Assembly: GCA_937924035.1 (NCBI GenBank)
Contig: CALDTK010000159.1
Coordinates: forward strand, 1-35,083
DNA from: an uncultured Saprospiraceae bacterium
GTDB taxonomy: Bacteria; Bacteroidota; Bacteroidia; Chitinophagales; Saprospiraceae
Direction: 5' to 3'
Length of the DNA stretch: 35,083 bases
The translations under genes were made by a program, and so were the position numbers. A model generated the notes under the pieces. It was not told the origin of the DNA. It searched no databases and saw only the letters and a list, made by a program, of their open reading frames with translations. Below, in pieces: positions 1-8,477 of this stretch (within the stretch, counting starts at the first letter, position 1; each line of letters starts with the position of its first letter).

Positions 1-890
1 ACAAAACCGCAATGACCGCCATAATCTGGTACTTCTAAATGGAAATTTTTCAGCGATTTTGCTAGGTCCTCAGGATAGCAAGATTCGTGTAGAAAGGAGT
101 CATCTTTGGAGTTAACGACTAGAACGGGATGTTCGAGTTTATGTAAAATAGGACCCGAACTATTCTCTTCCCAATAGTGCTGTGCACTATCAAACCCATG
201 CCACGGAGCGGTGTACCACTCGTCGTATTCGTCAAATCGCTTTGCCTTTTTGAAAGCACCAGCATCGTGTTCTTCTGCCTTCTGTTTGGCTTTTCGATTT
301 AAGCCCTTGATAAAACTCCATCGGTACGCCCAGTTTCTTGCTTGATTAAGCACTTCATTGCAATCAGTAATAAATAGCGGTACTGAAAAGACTGCAGCTC
401 CTAGTACTTCGGACGGAACCTTTCTTGGATTTTCTGCAAGTAGTTTCAGCACAACATTGCCTCCAAGCGAAAAACCACTAAGCATGACTTGTTCAGCCAT
501 GGTGAGACTTAACGCATGATGAATCGTTGTCAGTAAATCTCCGGTTTCTCCGATGTGGTAACTACGCAATTTTCGATTTGGCTCACCAGAGCAACCTCGA
601 AAATTCATCACGCAGACATTATAACCAGCACGATGATACGCTCTTGCCATGCCAGCCATATATGGCCTACGTGCGTGGCCTTCAAGACCATGGGTTAAAA
701 CCGCAAGCTTGGTTGAGCTTTTCTTTTGTTTGACCCAATCCAAATCGACAAAATCTCCATCCTTCAACTCTAGGCGCTCACGCTCCCACTCTACCCTAGG
801 GTACTTTCTGAAGACTCCAGCGTAGATCGTGTTCACATCCGTTTGCCGAAAGGCCCGAGGTGGCTTGTAATTAGATTTAATGAGAGGCAT
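1..890 (-). CDS. YheT-family alpha/beta hydrolase (3' end outside window)
   Basis: Reading leftward from ATG at 888-890 there is an open frame of 296 codons that runs off the window edge, so the C-terminus is missing. The product is a cytosolic alpha/beta-hydrolase of the YheT/embryogenesis-associated EMB8 type. Visible motifs are THGLEGH at residues 66-72 (oxyanion region), NFRGCSGEPNR near 96-106, the nucleophile elbow GFSLGGN with Ser141, an acid in NSKDDSF (Asp263 or Asp264) and the catalytic His293 in GGHCGF. The whole catalytic triad is therefore present and only a short tail is lost. It starts 7 nt after the folP stop, so the two genes are very likely cotranscribed. The natural substrate of bacterial YheT proteins is not firmly known; a carboxylesterase-like activity is inferred from the family. 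Confidence 0.88.
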   Translation of the reverse strand, partial: MPLIKSNYKPPRAFRQTDVNTIYAGVFRKYPRVEWERERLELKDGDFVDLDWVKQKKSSTKLAVLTHGLEGHARRPYMAGMARAYHRAGYNVCVMNFRGCSGEPNRKLRSYHIGETGDLLTTIHHALSLTMAEQVMLSGFSLGGNVVLKLLAENPRKVPSEVLGAAVFSVPLFITDCNEVLNQARNWAYRWSFIKGLNRKAKQKAEEHDAGAFKKAKRFDEYDEWYTAPWHGFDSAQHYWEENSSGPILHKLEHPVLVVNSKDDSFLHESCYPEDLAKSLKNFHLEVPDYGGHCGF

Positions 891-897
891 AAGAGAA

Positions 898-1767
898 TTA
901 CGGAATAGGTACCTTTTCTAGTGGATTAGGATTTTGAGCATCCATTGCAAGAAATAACTTCAAGGTTTCGGCGGCTTCTTTAACATCATGGACTCGTAGA
1001 ATATTCGCCCCTCGTTCTAACGCGGCCATGTGCAAGGCTGTTGTCCCATTGAGTGCTTTAGCAGCAGATGTATTTAGTGTTTTATAAATCATGGATTTGC
1101 GGCTAAAACCAACCAATATAGGACGGTTCAAGAAGCGAAATTCTGATAGGCGAGCAAGCATTTCAAAGTTGTGTTCTTTGGTCTTACCGAATCCAAATCC
1201 AGGATCGATGACCACATCAACAAGCCCCATTGCGTTGAGCTTAAATGCTGTTTGGGCGAGTGCGGTATAGACTTCTTGAACAACGTCATCATAAGCAGGC
1301 GCATCCTGCATGATTTGCGGATTACCCTGCATGTGCATGCCGATGTAAGGCACCTTCAACTCTGCAACGGTCTGAAACATCTGCTGATCGAGTTGCCCAC
1401 TACTAATATCATTAACGATATGCGCACCAGCCTCGATAGCGGTTTTAGCGACAGCCGAATGATAGGTATCTATTGAAAGAAAAGTCTCTGGCTGGGCTTT
1501 CGCCAAAACCTCGAGCACAGGTAATACCCTATCTATTTCTTCTTGGGGACTAACAACCTTTGCCCGAGGCTTAGAACTTGCACCTCCAACATCGATAATC
1601 GTAGCACCTTCTGCTACCATCTTTCCTACTTGGTCCGTTTGCTTTTGTAGACTTTCGTCAAAACGCCCTCCGTCATAGAAACTATCTGGAGTAACATTCA
1701 AAATCCCCATGATCACTGGATCATGTAGGGAAAGCAAGCGGCCTTTGCAGTTGAGAGAGAACATCAA
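898..1767 (-). CDS. folP: Dihydropteroate synthase
   Basis: This enzyme condenses p-aminobenzoate with hydroxymethyl-dihydropterin diphosphate to give dihydropteroate in folate synthesis, and is the sulfonamide target. The TIM-barrel signatures are in order: MGILNVTPDSFYDGG near residues 20-34, IDVGGASSKP near 59-68 (a looser form of the usual GGESTRPG loop), FLSIDTYHSAVA near 97, HIVNDISSG near 116, DPGFGFGKT near 188 and VGFSRKSMI near 219. The length of about 288 residues is normal. The open frame begins with TTG at 1767, but ATG at 1764 follows at once and is the more likely start. The gene is upstream of, and only 7 nt from, the YheT-type hydrolase. Two 13-bp direct repeats lie just upstream. 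One exact copy of the 14-mer GTTTTGGCGAAAGC is inside the gene (1496-1509). Confidence 0.95.
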   Translation of the reverse strand: MMFSLNCKGRLLSLHDPVIMGILNVTPDSFYDGGRFDESLQKQTDQVGKMVAEGATIIDVGGASSKPRAKVVSPQEEIDRVLPVLEVLAKAQPETFLSIDTYHSAVAKTAIEAGAHIVNDISSGQLDQQMFQTVAELKVPYIGMHMQGNPQIMQDAPAYDDVVQEVYTALAQTAFKLNAMGLVDVVIDPGFGFGKTKEHNFEMLARLSEFRFLNRPILVGFSRKSMIYKTLNTSAAKALNGTTALHMAALERGANILRVHDVKEAAETLKLFLAMDAQNPNPLEKVPIP

Positions 1768-1777
1768 TAAGTTTGAA

Positions 1778-1809
1778 AGTATTTGCTAATCGTGAGAGTA
1801 ATTGCTAAT
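1778..1809. promoter_or_regulatory. 13-bp direct repeats upstream of folP
   Basis: AGTATTTGCTAAT at 1778-1790 and AGTAATTGCTAAT at 1797-1809 match at 12 of 13 positions and are 19 bp apart, close to two helical turns. They sit 11-45 bp upstream of the folP start. Such phasing would suit a dimeric DNA-binding regulator or the promoter itself. No regulator can be named from the sequence. Confidence 0.35.
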
Positions 1810-1822
1810 TATCGATTGCAAT

Positions 1823-1861
1823 TAAAAAAAGCCGGTCGCCTCATAAAGTGACAACCGGCTT
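1823..1861 (-). terminator. Rho-independent terminator of the nrdB-nrdA unit
   Basis: On the minus strand an 8-bp stem AAGCCGGT/ACCGGCTT (1854-1861 with 1829-1836) is followed by a run of U residues (A-run at 1823-1830 on the given strand). It lies about 40 nt past the nrdA stop, so it closes the reductase transcript and separates it from folP. Confidence 0.85.
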
Positions 1862-1899
1862 GTAGTTTTCTCAATCAGTACTTAAACGTAATCTAAGCA

Positions 1900-4407
1900 T
1901 CAACCTGAGCACATGATGCAATCAGGATCATCTAGGCTACAAGCTTGTGGGCCAAGATCCTTCGCCTCGATGGTAGTCATCTTTGGTGGAGCTGATGTTG
2001 CGCTTGGCGCGGCCATCACAGGTTGAGGAGTTGGAATTGCCGCCACAGGAACCTGAATCGGAGCAACTGCAGGCGATGCAGCTCCAGGAACAGCATCAAC
2101 GATCGGTTCTACAGTTTCTTCTCCAGACTGTACGCGCTGGTGCTGCTTGTCAAGCGTAAACTTGATTGGATCGACAGCAGCCTTCGAACGGAGGTAGTAC
2201 ATACCCGTCTTAAGACCTTTTTGCCAGCCATAGAAGTGCATACTAGAGAGCTTGCCGAAGCTCGCATCCTCTACGAAGAGATTCATCGATTGACTCTGGC
2301 AAACGAAGGCACCTCGATCCGCCGCCATGTCGATGATGACTTTCTGGCTGATTTCGTAGACCGTTTTGTAACGATCTCGTAGCTCTTGTGGAATCTCATC
2401 AATGTGCTGAACAGAACCGTTAGCAGCCATGAGACGCTGCTTCATCGTTTCGTCCCAAAGGCCTAATCGGTGAAGATCCTTGAGTAGGTGCTTGTTCACT
2501 ACCACGAACTCTCCTGAGAGGGTGCGACGCGTGTAAATGTTAGCCGTATAAGGCTCAAAGCACTCATTGTTACCTAAGATCTGACTTGTAGAAGCTGTTG
2601 GCATTGGCGCAACAAGAAGTGAGTTGCGTAGACCGTGAACTTTGATTTCAGCCTTGAGGCTGTCGAAATCCCAACGATCGCTAGGAACAGCTCCCCACAT
2701 GTCGTACTGAAGAATTCCTTCACTCGCCGGACTTCCTTTAAATGACTCGTAAGGCCCGTCGACTTTCGCCTCAGCTACCGACTGGGTCAGTGCTGCGTGA
2801 TAGATCGTTTCGAAGATGTCACGATTTACTTTCCGTGCCTCTGGACTATCAAAAGCTAGCCCCATCAGGATAAAGGCATCGGCCAAACCTTGGACTCCGA
2901 GTCCGATTGGGCGGTGACGCATGTTGGAGTTACGGGCTTCAATCACCGGATAGTAATTGACATCGATGACCTTGTTGAGGTTACGTGTCAATACACGAGT
3001 GATTTCATGAAGCTTATCGTAGTCGAACGTTCTAGTGTTGGTATCAACAAACTTCGGCAAGCTGATCGAGCCGAGGTTACAAACAGCTACTTCATCAGGG
3101 CTAGTGTACTCCAAGATCTCCGTGCAGAGATTTGAAGAACGAATAGTACCGAGGTTCTTTTGGTTGGACTTACGGTTGGCTGCGTCCTTGTAAAGAATGT
3201 ATGGTGTTCCTGTCTCGATTTGAGATTCAAGAATGGCAAACCAGACTTCCTGAGCAGGGATTGTTTTGCGACCACGTCCTTCCTGCTCATACTTGTGATA
3301 CAGTGCATCAAATTCACCGGAGTGGACATCGAAAAGTCCAGGTGCTTCACTTGGATCAAAGAGAGTCCAATCGCCTCCATCCTTCACGCGTTGCATGAAA
3401 AGGTCTGGAATCCACATAGCATAGAAAAGATCGCGAGCGCGCATTTCTTCTTTACCGTGATTCTTCTTGAGGTCAAGGAATTGGAATATATCCGCGTGCC
3501 ATGGCTCTAGGTAAACGGCGAAGGCGCCTTTACGCTTTCCGCCTCCTTGGTCTACATAACGAGCGGTATCGTTATATACTTGAAGCATCGGTACAAGCCC
3601 GTTTGATGTTCCTCCCGTTCCTTTGATGTAACTGCCTGTTGCGCGAACGTTGTGAACGCTCAAGCCGATACCACCTGCGCTCTGTGAAATTTTCGCACAG
3701 CGTGTAAGGGTTTCAAAAATACCTGGGATAGAATCCTCTGTCATTGAAAGGAGAAAGCAAGAACTCAACTGCGGCTTAGGAGTACCAGCATTGAAGAGTG
3801 TAGGTGTGGCATGAATGAACCACTTCTGACTCATCAAATCATACGTCTGGATAGCAGAATCGATATCCTCCCCATGGATTCCGATAGCTACACGCATAAG
3901 CATGTGCTGAGGACGCTCAACTACTTCCCCGTCCATGCGGAGGAGGTAGCTACGTTCCAAGGTTTTGAAACCGAAGAAATCGAACTCAAAGTCACGATCA
4001 TAGATAATCGCTGAGTTTAATTTAGCGCGGTTCTTCTTGGCTACGTCAAGTAACTGTTCACTAATAAGACCTGCTTTCTCTCCTGTTTTAGGATCGATGT
4101 AATCGTGAAGCGACTGCATCGTCTGCACGAAATTCTTATTGGTGTTTTTGTGCAGGTTTGATACCGCGATACGTGCGGCTAACATAGCGTAGTCAGGGTG
4201 GACAGGTGCCATGGTGGCTGCAGTTTCTGCTGCCAGGTTATCAAGTTCGGTGGTGGTTACGCCATCATATAAACCTTGAATAACCTTTTGTGAGATCGTG
4301 ATTGGTTCTACAAAATGATTCAGACCATAACATAGCTTCTTTACTCTTGCTGTGATCTTATCGAAAGAGACGTCTTCTCTCTTTCCGTTACGCTTTAGTA
4401 CTTGCAT
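1900..4407 (-). CDS. nrdA: Ribonucleoside-diphosphate reductase alpha subunit, class Ia
   Basis: This is the large, catalytic subunit that reduces ribonucleoside diphosphates for DNA synthesis. It has an N-terminal ATP-cone (residues 1-90, starting [12 protein letters not shown]), then the ten-stranded barrel. The active-site residues fall almost exactly at eukaryotic numbering: Cys217 in SSCFLL, Asn426/Cys428/Glu430 in SNLCTEI, Cys443 in CNLGS, and the radical-transfer pair in GMYYLRS. Substrate-phosphate loop residues are in [15 protein letters not shown]. After the barrel comes a Pro/Ala/Val-rich linker of about 50 residues, then the swinging redox tail CIMC near the end. The length of 835 residues is slightly long for the family because of this linker. 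It lies 142 nt downstream of nrdB with no promoter seen in the gap, so the order nrdB-nrdA in one transcript is likely. Confidence 0.97.
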   Translation of the reverse strand: MQVLKRNGKREDVSFDKITARVKKLCYGLNHFVEPITISQKVIQGLYDGVTTTELDNLAAETAATMAPVHPDYAMLAARIAVSNLHKNTNKNFVQTMQSLHDYIDPKTGEKAGLISEQLLDVAKKNRAKLNSAIIYDRDFEFDFFGFKTLERSYLLRMDGEVVERPQHMLMRVAIGIHGEDIDSAIQTYDLMSQKWFIHATPTLFNAGTPKPQLSSCFLLSMTEDSIPGIFETLTRCAKISQSAGGIGLSVHNVRATGSYIKGTGGTSNGLVPMLQVYNDTARYVDQGGGKRKGAFAVYLEPWHADIFQFLDLKKNHGKEEMRARDLFYAMWIPDLFMQRVKDGGDWTLFDPSEAPGLFDVHSGEFDALYHKYEQEGRGRKTIPAQEVWFAILESQIETGTPYILYKDAANRKSNQKNLGTIRSSNLCTEILEYTSPDEVAVCNLGSISLPKFVDTNTRTFDYDKLHEITRVLTRNLNKVIDVNYYPVIEARNSNMRHRPIGLGVQGLADAFILMGLAFDSPEARKVNRDIFETIYHAALTQSVAEAKVDGPYESFKGSPASEGILQYDMWGAVPSDRWDFDSLKAEIKVHGLRNSLLVAPMPTASTSQILGNNECFEPYTANIYTRRTLSGEFVVVNKHLLKDLHRLGLWDETMKQRLMAANGSVQHIDEIPQELRDRYKTVYEISQKVIIDMAADRGAFVCQSQSMNLFVEDASFGKLSSMHFYGWQKGLKTGMYYLRSKAAVDPIKFTLDKQHQRVQSGEETVEPIVDAVPGAASPAVAPIQVPVAAIPTPQPVMAAPSATSAPPKMTTIEAKDLGPQACSLDDPDCIMCSG

Positions 4408-4459
4408 AGTGTGTTTTGTAGTGTTCGGTTAGTGTGGTGATGATATATCCGCTTTCAGA

Positions 4460-4473
4460 GCTTTCGTCAAAAC
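4460..4473 (-). repeat. One-mismatch copy of the GTTTTGGCGAAAGC motif in the nrdB-nrdA gap
   Basis: On the minus strand this reads GTTTTGACGAAAGC, one base away from the 14-mer repeated across the window. It lies between the two reductase genes, outside any coding region, about 50 nt upstream of the nrdA start. Confidence 0.5.
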
Positions 4474-4549
4474 GGGTTAGAACAAAGTGCTGAGTAGGAA
4501 GCGCCTATCGACCCTTCCTACTGGAGCCTTTGTGAATTGTAGTAATGGA

Positions 4550-5533
4550 TTAAAAGTCCTCGTCCAGCGAAAAGACTTGCTTGTCTCGACCAGTAGTGAT
4601 TCCAGCTTTCTGGTAATCGCCTACACGCTTCTCGAAGAAGTTGGTTTTGCCTTGCAAGCTGATCATGTCCATCCAAGGGAATGGATTTTCTGATCCGTAG
4701 ACTTTACTGCAGCCAAGTGACTCGAGCAGACGATCTGCAACGCACTCGATGTATTGAACCATCAAATCAGCGTTCATTCCGATGAGGCGAACCGGGAGAG
4801 CTTCGGTAACAAACTCCTTTTCCATATCGACGGCATCCGTGATAATCTTGGAGACCGTTTCCTTCGGGAGCTTATTCTCGATATGATCGTTGTAAAGGAG
4901 GCATGCGAAATCACAGTGCATTCCTTCATCACGGCTGATGAGTTCGTTTGAGAACGTCAAGCCAGGCATGAGACCACGCTTCTTCAACCAGAAGATTGAA
5001 CAGAACGAGCCAGAGAAGAAAATTCCTTCAACTGCTGCAAAGGCAATGATCCTTTCTGCAAAGCTGCCATTGTCAATCCAACGAAGCGCCCAGTCGGCTT
5101 TCTTCTTAACACATGGCATTGTTTCGATAGCATTGAAGAGGTAGTCCTTCTCAGCGTTGTCCTTAATGTAAGTATCGATCAATAGAGAGTACGTCTCCGA
5201 GTGGATATTCTCCATCATGATCTGGAAGCCGTAGAAAAACTTTGCTTCGGTATACTGGACTTCAGCAACGAAATTCTCCGCAAGGTTTTCGTTTACGATC
5301 CCATCGCTTGCTGCAAAAAATGCAAGAACGTGCTTAACGAAGTACTGCTCATCTGCTGTGAGCTTTTCCCAATCCTTTAAGTCAGGTCCGAGATCGATCT
5401 CTTCTGCTGTCCAGAAACAAGCTTGTTGTTTTTTATACCAATCCCAGATGTCAGCGTGTTGAATTGGAAATAGTACGAAGCGACCAGGATTGTCCTGGAG
5501 AATTTTTTCAGTTGGCGCGATTGCGGTGCTCAT
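4550..5533 (-). CDS. nrdB: Ribonucleoside-diphosphate reductase beta subunit, class Ia
   Basis: This is the small, radical-generating subunit. The diiron ligands align one for one with the mammalian R2 protein: Asp77, Glu108, His111, Glu169, Glu203 and His206. The radical tyrosine is kept as Tyr115 in ENIHSETY, so it is a tyrosyl-radical class Ia enzyme and not a Phe-type class Ic one. The C-terminal tail FSLDEDF is the peptide that docks into the alpha subunit, close to the FTLDADF of eukaryotes. The length of 327 residues is typical. ATG at 5531-5533 is a good start. Unlike many bacteria, beta precedes alpha. A 754-bp stretch upstream, with a palindrome at 5850-5870, could hold its control region. 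Confidence 0.97.
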   Translation of the reverse strand: MSTAIAPTEKILQDNPGRFVLFPIQHADIWDWYKKQQACFWTAEEIDLGPDLKDWEKLTADEQYFVKHVLAFFAASDGIVNENLAENFVAEVQYTEAKFFYGFQIMMENIHSETYSLLIDTYIKDNAEKDYLFNAIETMPCVKKKADWALRWIDNGSFAERIIAFAAVEGIFFSGSFCSIFWLKKRGLMPGLTFSNELISRDEGMHCDFACLLYNDHIENKLPKETVSKIITDAVDMEKEFVTEALPVRLIGMNADLMVQYIECVADRLLESLGCSKVYGSENPFPWMDMISLQGKTNFFEKRVGDYQKAGITTGRDKQVFSLDEDF

Positions 5534-5849
5534 AAGAATGATTTGAAAGGCGTAGCATCTTCAGTAGAAAAAGCTTGTTCCTATAGTATAGGTCTTGACA
5601 AAATGTTTCTTACACGTCTGTAAGGCAGAAAAGTAAAGGCAGACTCCTAGTAGCCTTAAGTGGGGATCACTTACGGTTCGTAGAGAAGAAAACTGCTGTG
5701 TTTCGGGAGTTCAAATGAGAGTCTCCTGAAGGCCCTCGGCGGGCGGTCGGAAAGACGAGTTTCAGTAGTGCTGTAAACGGTCGTTTGCCGGATGGCTAAG
5801 ATAGTTTGGCGACTCATCTGAGAGGTCTCTCCAACGACGTGCGTAATCC

Positions 5850-5870
5850 ACACATGTTGATAACATGTGT
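5850..5870. promoter_or_regulatory. Perfect palindrome upstream of nrdB
   Basis: ACACATGTT, a 3-bp spacer, then AACATGTGT form perfect 9-bp arms. The site is about 315 bp upstream of nrdB. Its minus strand contains TTATCAACA, one base from a DnaA box (TTATCCACA). It does not fit the NrdR box. A dimeric regulator site is the simplest reading. Confidence 0.45.
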
Positions 5871-6113
5871 AACCCTATGTTATTCAACAACTTGCAAAAG
5901 CGTTTTTCGAAGCAGTAGTGTTAACAAGGCGCGTGTATAAGTTGAGGAAAGCATATCATATCACTATATCCTTGTATGTTCTTTCGGCTGGATTACAGAG
6001 AGTTATAAGTTTAAGATTTACTTGGGTTGCTGGGGAAAAAGCCTCACCTAATGGTTTTCACTGAGGAACTTTACCAGTGCAAAAAACTTTAAGTGAAAAC
6101 TGGTAGGACGATG

Positions 6114-6143
6114 AAAAAAGTCGATCCGCTTTGAGTCGACTTT
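6114..6143 (-). terminator. Rho-independent terminator downstream of the corA-type gene
   Basis: On the minus strand AAAGTCGA (6136-6143) pairs with TCGACTTT (6117-6124) around an 11-nt loop and is followed by a U-run (6114-6119). It is about 145 nt after the corA-type stop, leaving a long 3' untranslated region or room for a small RNA. Confidence 0.7.
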
Positions 6144-6287
6144 AGGTCGCAATGGCCGTGAGATTAGCTTTCTTGAGTACCTGATCTCGTCATCAGGTTT
6201 ACCATGACAGACATCTCCATTTAACCGAACACTCTTCTGGGGATTTGGTCTCCTAATCAAGCCATAGTAAACGAGCCTGCTTTACGG

Positions 6288-7238
6288 CTAAAACAGCTTC
6301 TTCCGCTGAAAATACAGAACCAGTAAAAGCGAGAAAACGATACTCAATCCAATAATCGCAGCAAATGCCCATGGCTCTTCACTAAATGGAAGTGGTACGT
6401 TCATCCCAAAAAGACTAGCTACTAACGTAGGTACTGTTAGCACGATCGTAATAAACGTTAATCGCTGAATGACCACGTTAAGGTTGTTCGAGATTATCGA
6501 AGAGTAGGCATCCATCGTTCCACCAAGGATGTTGGTGTAGATGTTACTCATTTCCAAGGCCTGAGAGTTATCAATAATGATGTCCTCAAACAAATCAGAC
6601 TTAATCTCATCGTTGCGGATGCCTATGAAGTCCGTCCGCTTCATCTTCATTTTAAGCAGCTCATTGGTTGAGAGGGAGTTCACAAAGAAAACGAGTGACT
6701 TCTCAATAGCCAGCAATTGACGCAACTCTTTGTTGCGGCTAGAATCGTAGAGTTCGCGCTCTATGAGGTTGCGACGCTTGTTGAGGTTTCTCAAGTAGGT
6801 GGTGAACCTGAAGACATTCTGCTCCAAAATGCGCAGAACAAAATCTGACTGATCAGATGGATCAAAAAATCGAATCTTTCCATCTACGAAATTCTGGAGA
6901 ATAGTCTCTTTCGCTGAGGTAATAGTCACCGTCAAATCTGGAGTCAATACAATACCAATTGGCGCGGTTACGTAGATCGCATCATTATCTTCTAAGAGAA
7001 GTGCGTTCTCAACTGGAGAATTGATAAGTATTAGACGTACCTCTTCTTCCCTTTCGTAGCGACTTCGCTCATCGATATCGAGTGCATCTACCAAGAAGTC
7101 TAGAGGGATGTGATTCGTACGCGCAAAAGCTGCTACTTCACCATTTTCAAAGGGAGGACATAGGTGCGCCCAACCTCTTTGGTAAGACTCTTCCAACTCC
7201 ACAACTTTACCCTTGTCCTTTGTGAAGTATCGTACCAT
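6288..7238 (-). CDS. CorA-family divalent cation (magnesium) transporter
   Basis: The product has the CorA layout: a soluble cytoplasmic N-terminal domain (residues 1-about 245) with a long helical stretch, and two C-terminal membrane segments near 257-277 and 288-310. The family's selectivity motif GMN is present just after the first segment (LFGMNVPLPF). The protein should form a pentameric inner-membrane channel for Mg2+ or related cations. The 316-residue length is normal. The last residues FQRKKLF are basic, as expected for the cytoplasmic tail. A TAnnTTTG promoter element lies about 40 nt upstream, so the gene is probably transcribed alone. Mg2+ against Co2+, Ni2+ or Zn2+ cannot be decided from sequence. 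Confidence 0.93.
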   Translation of the reverse strand: MVRYFTKDKGKVVELEESYQRGWAHLCPPFENGEVAAFARTNHIPLDFLVDALDIDERSRYEREEEVRLILINSPVENALLLEDNDAIYVTAPIGIVLTPDLTVTITSAKETILQNFVDGKIRFFDPSDQSDFVLRILEQNVFRFTTYLRNLNKRRNLIERELYDSSRNKELRQLLAIEKSLVFFVNSLSTNELLKMKMKRTDFIGIRNDEIKSDLFEDIIIDNSQALEMSNIYTNILGGTMDAYSSIISNNLNVVIQRLTFITIVLTVPTLVASLFGMNVPLPFSEEPWAFAAIIGLSIVFSLLLVLYFQRKKLF

Positions 7239-7276
7239 GTGTTGCGTGTTTCAGGATGAACTTAATCGCTCTGCGG

Positions 7277-7284
7277 CAAACATA
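7277..7284 (-). promoter_or_regulatory. Bacteroidota-type -7 promoter element of the corA-type gene
   Basis: The minus strand reads TATGTTTG, a full match to the TAnnTTTG -7 element of the primary sigma factor of Bacteroidota. The predicted start of transcription would give a 5' leader of about 30 nt. I did not see a convincing -33 TTTG. Confidence 0.5.
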
Positions 7285-7323
7285 ATCAAACGAGAACGTC
7301 TCTTGGGCCACCATCTGGTTCGA

Positions 7324-7337
7324 CGGCCTTTAGGCCG
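7324..7337 (-). terminator. Short GC hairpin after the HExxH gene
   Basis: CGGCC and GGCCG form a perfect 5-bp stem with a 4-nt loop 8 nt after the stop of the preceding minus-strand gene. There is no U-run, so it may only slow the polymerase or protect the 3' end. Confidence 0.35.
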
Positions 7338-7344
7338 CTGGTAA

Positions 7345-8001
7345 CTAAAACATGCTGAAACCGACGGTATTTTCCAATCTTCTCGCTTCCTGCTCTGCAT
7401 TCAATGCTGGGTGAAAACTTTCACCTCTTTTCGGACCATGCTCAAAGGTTATAGCACTAATGGCCCGGTGAGGTTGCGGGAAAGCTAAATGTAGAGGAAC
7501 ATCATACCCAGAACCAGTCCACTGCGCCATTAATGCTTTAGCTGCATACGCCCAACCCCAGCGCTTAAATTGACGGATGTGCACTAACTCGTGTATCAAT
7601 AAACGTCGATGAAAACGTCCGTTAGTCTTGACCACAAATCCAGCTACAAAGGCAATTTTCAAGGTGCCTGCGATATACCTAGCGCCCTCATCAAGGCGCA
7701 CATTTACCAGTTCAGCATCTGTAAAATAGGTTTTAGCGAAAGCTGACTCTTGTGGACTTAACGAACGATAACGATGTCCAGCAAAAAGCGCTTCTAAAGC
7801 TGAATAAGCTAGGCCAAATCCTAAAAGTTCAAGAATTCTGATGTAGGCTTCAAAGCTATATTCAACAATACCAGCACCATCACTGCCATACCCCGAACGC
7901 CAGGCATACTTATGCTTTCGCCAAAACACAAGTTCTTTTGCACGCCGTAGCCAAGTGGCCTGCCAGTGATCCAAATTAACGAGAAAGAATGCTGATTTCA
8001 C
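7345..8001 (-). CDS. Hypothetical protein with HExxH metallopeptidase-like motif (DUF4157-like)
   Basis: The 218-residue product has no signal peptide that I recognise. Its clearest feature is LIHELVHIRQ at residues 136-145, an HExxH zinc motif (His137, Glu138, His141) followed by a basic-aromatic stretch. A possible third ligand is a Glu in NAEQEARRLEN near 203-205. This arrangement resembles the short DUF4157/eCIS-core type of putative metallopeptidase. The start is GTG at 7999-8001, which overlaps the stop of the upstream gene by 4 nt (GTGA), so the genes are translationally coupled. Whether it is an active protease is unknown; the third ligand is inferred. It carries one exact and one near copy of the window's 14-mer (7914-7927 and 7730-7743). 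Confidence 0.6.
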   Translation of the reverse strand: MKSAFFLVNLDHWQATWLRRAKELVFWRKHKYAWRSGYGSDGAGIVEYSFEAYIRILELLGFGLAYSALEALFAGHRYRSLSPQESAFAKTYFTDAELVNVRLDEGARYIAGTLKIAFVAGFVVKTNGRFHRRLLIHELVHIRQFKRWGWAYAAKALMAQWTGSGYDVPLHLAFPQPHRAISAITFEHGPKRGESFHPALNAEQEARRLENTVGFSMF

Positions 8002-8462
8002 GAAAGCTCCACTAGTTTACTCCCTAAGAACGAATCTTCCTCTGGACTTAGCGCTTGCCTTTTAATGAAATACGTTTCACCTCGCTTTGCCTCCTTTCGT
8101 TTCAATTCAAATCCTGCGTCAGAAATAGCAACGCGTTCAAAATCTGACCAATCAAACGCGCGCGTTTTTTTACGCAAATTGTCGACCACCTCTACCCCAT
8201 CGACTGACATACGTAATGTATGATCCATGGGCTGGGCTTTGGCCCTTATCTGAGCGAACGCTAGGGCCACTACTGAGTAAGAAATTCCTGCAATCGCGCC
8301 CCAAACAAAAATCCGTATCAAATAGACATCTGTAGGGAAAGTCGTGTTATCTGCCGCAACCATGGCAAGCAGACCGATGACAATCGCATCGGTAAACTTG
8401 AACCGTTTGCGTTCAGTAAGTTCTTGCTTAAGGCTTCTCTTAAATCTACGTTCGATTAGCAT
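7998..8462 (-). CDS. Small membrane protein with a YcxB-like C-terminal domain
   Basis: The 154-residue product starts with a basic segment, has two hydrophobic segments (about residues 24-38 and 46-70), and ends in a soluble domain (about 80-154) containing AFDWSDFERVAISDAGFEL and ALSPEEDSFLGSKL. That pattern of a buried W-S/D-D strand followed by a short helix resembles YcxB-like/PH-type domains, but the match is by eye only. It sits 15 nt downstream of the permease gene and overlaps the HExxH gene by 4 nt, so the three form one unit. Function is unknown. Confidence 0.6.
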   Translation of the reverse strand: MLIERRFKRSLKQELTERKRFKFTDAIVIGLLAMVAADNTTFPTDVYLIRIFVWGAIAGISYSVVALAFAQIRAKAQPMDHTLRMSVDGVEVVDNLRKKTRAFDWSDFERVAISDAGFELKRKEAKRGETYFIKRQALSPEEDSFLGSKLVELS

Positions 8463-8477
8463 TAAAACTATAAAGGC

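Larger units (their letters stand above)
5534..6287. other. 754-bp gene-poor region between nrdB and the corA-type gene
   Basis: No convincing gene was found. Two short minus-strand open frames (5671-5853 and 6048-6260) lack recognisable motifs and I do not call them. The region does contain a perfect 9-bp inverted repeat at 5850-5870 and a terminator-like hairpin at 6114-6143, both listed separately. It is large enough for the nrdB promoter and a small RNA, but I could not match it to tRNA, RNase P RNA, tmRNA or SRP RNA. Confidence 0.6.

Noticed and set aside
1171-3510. Several plus-strand open frames of 80-120 codons opposite folP and nrdA
   Set aside because: They are shadows of strongly supported genes on the other strand and show no family features.
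5858-5866. TTATCAACA as a DnaA box or part of an origin
   Set aside because: There is one mismatch, no cluster of further boxes, no AT-rich unwinding region and no origin-linked gene, and the match is a by-product of the palindrome.
5671-6260. Two open frames of 60 and 70 codons on the minus strand between nrdB and the corA-type gene
   Set aside because: They have low-complexity, Arg/Ser-rich composition, no motif, and one crosses a clear terminator hairpin (6114-6143).
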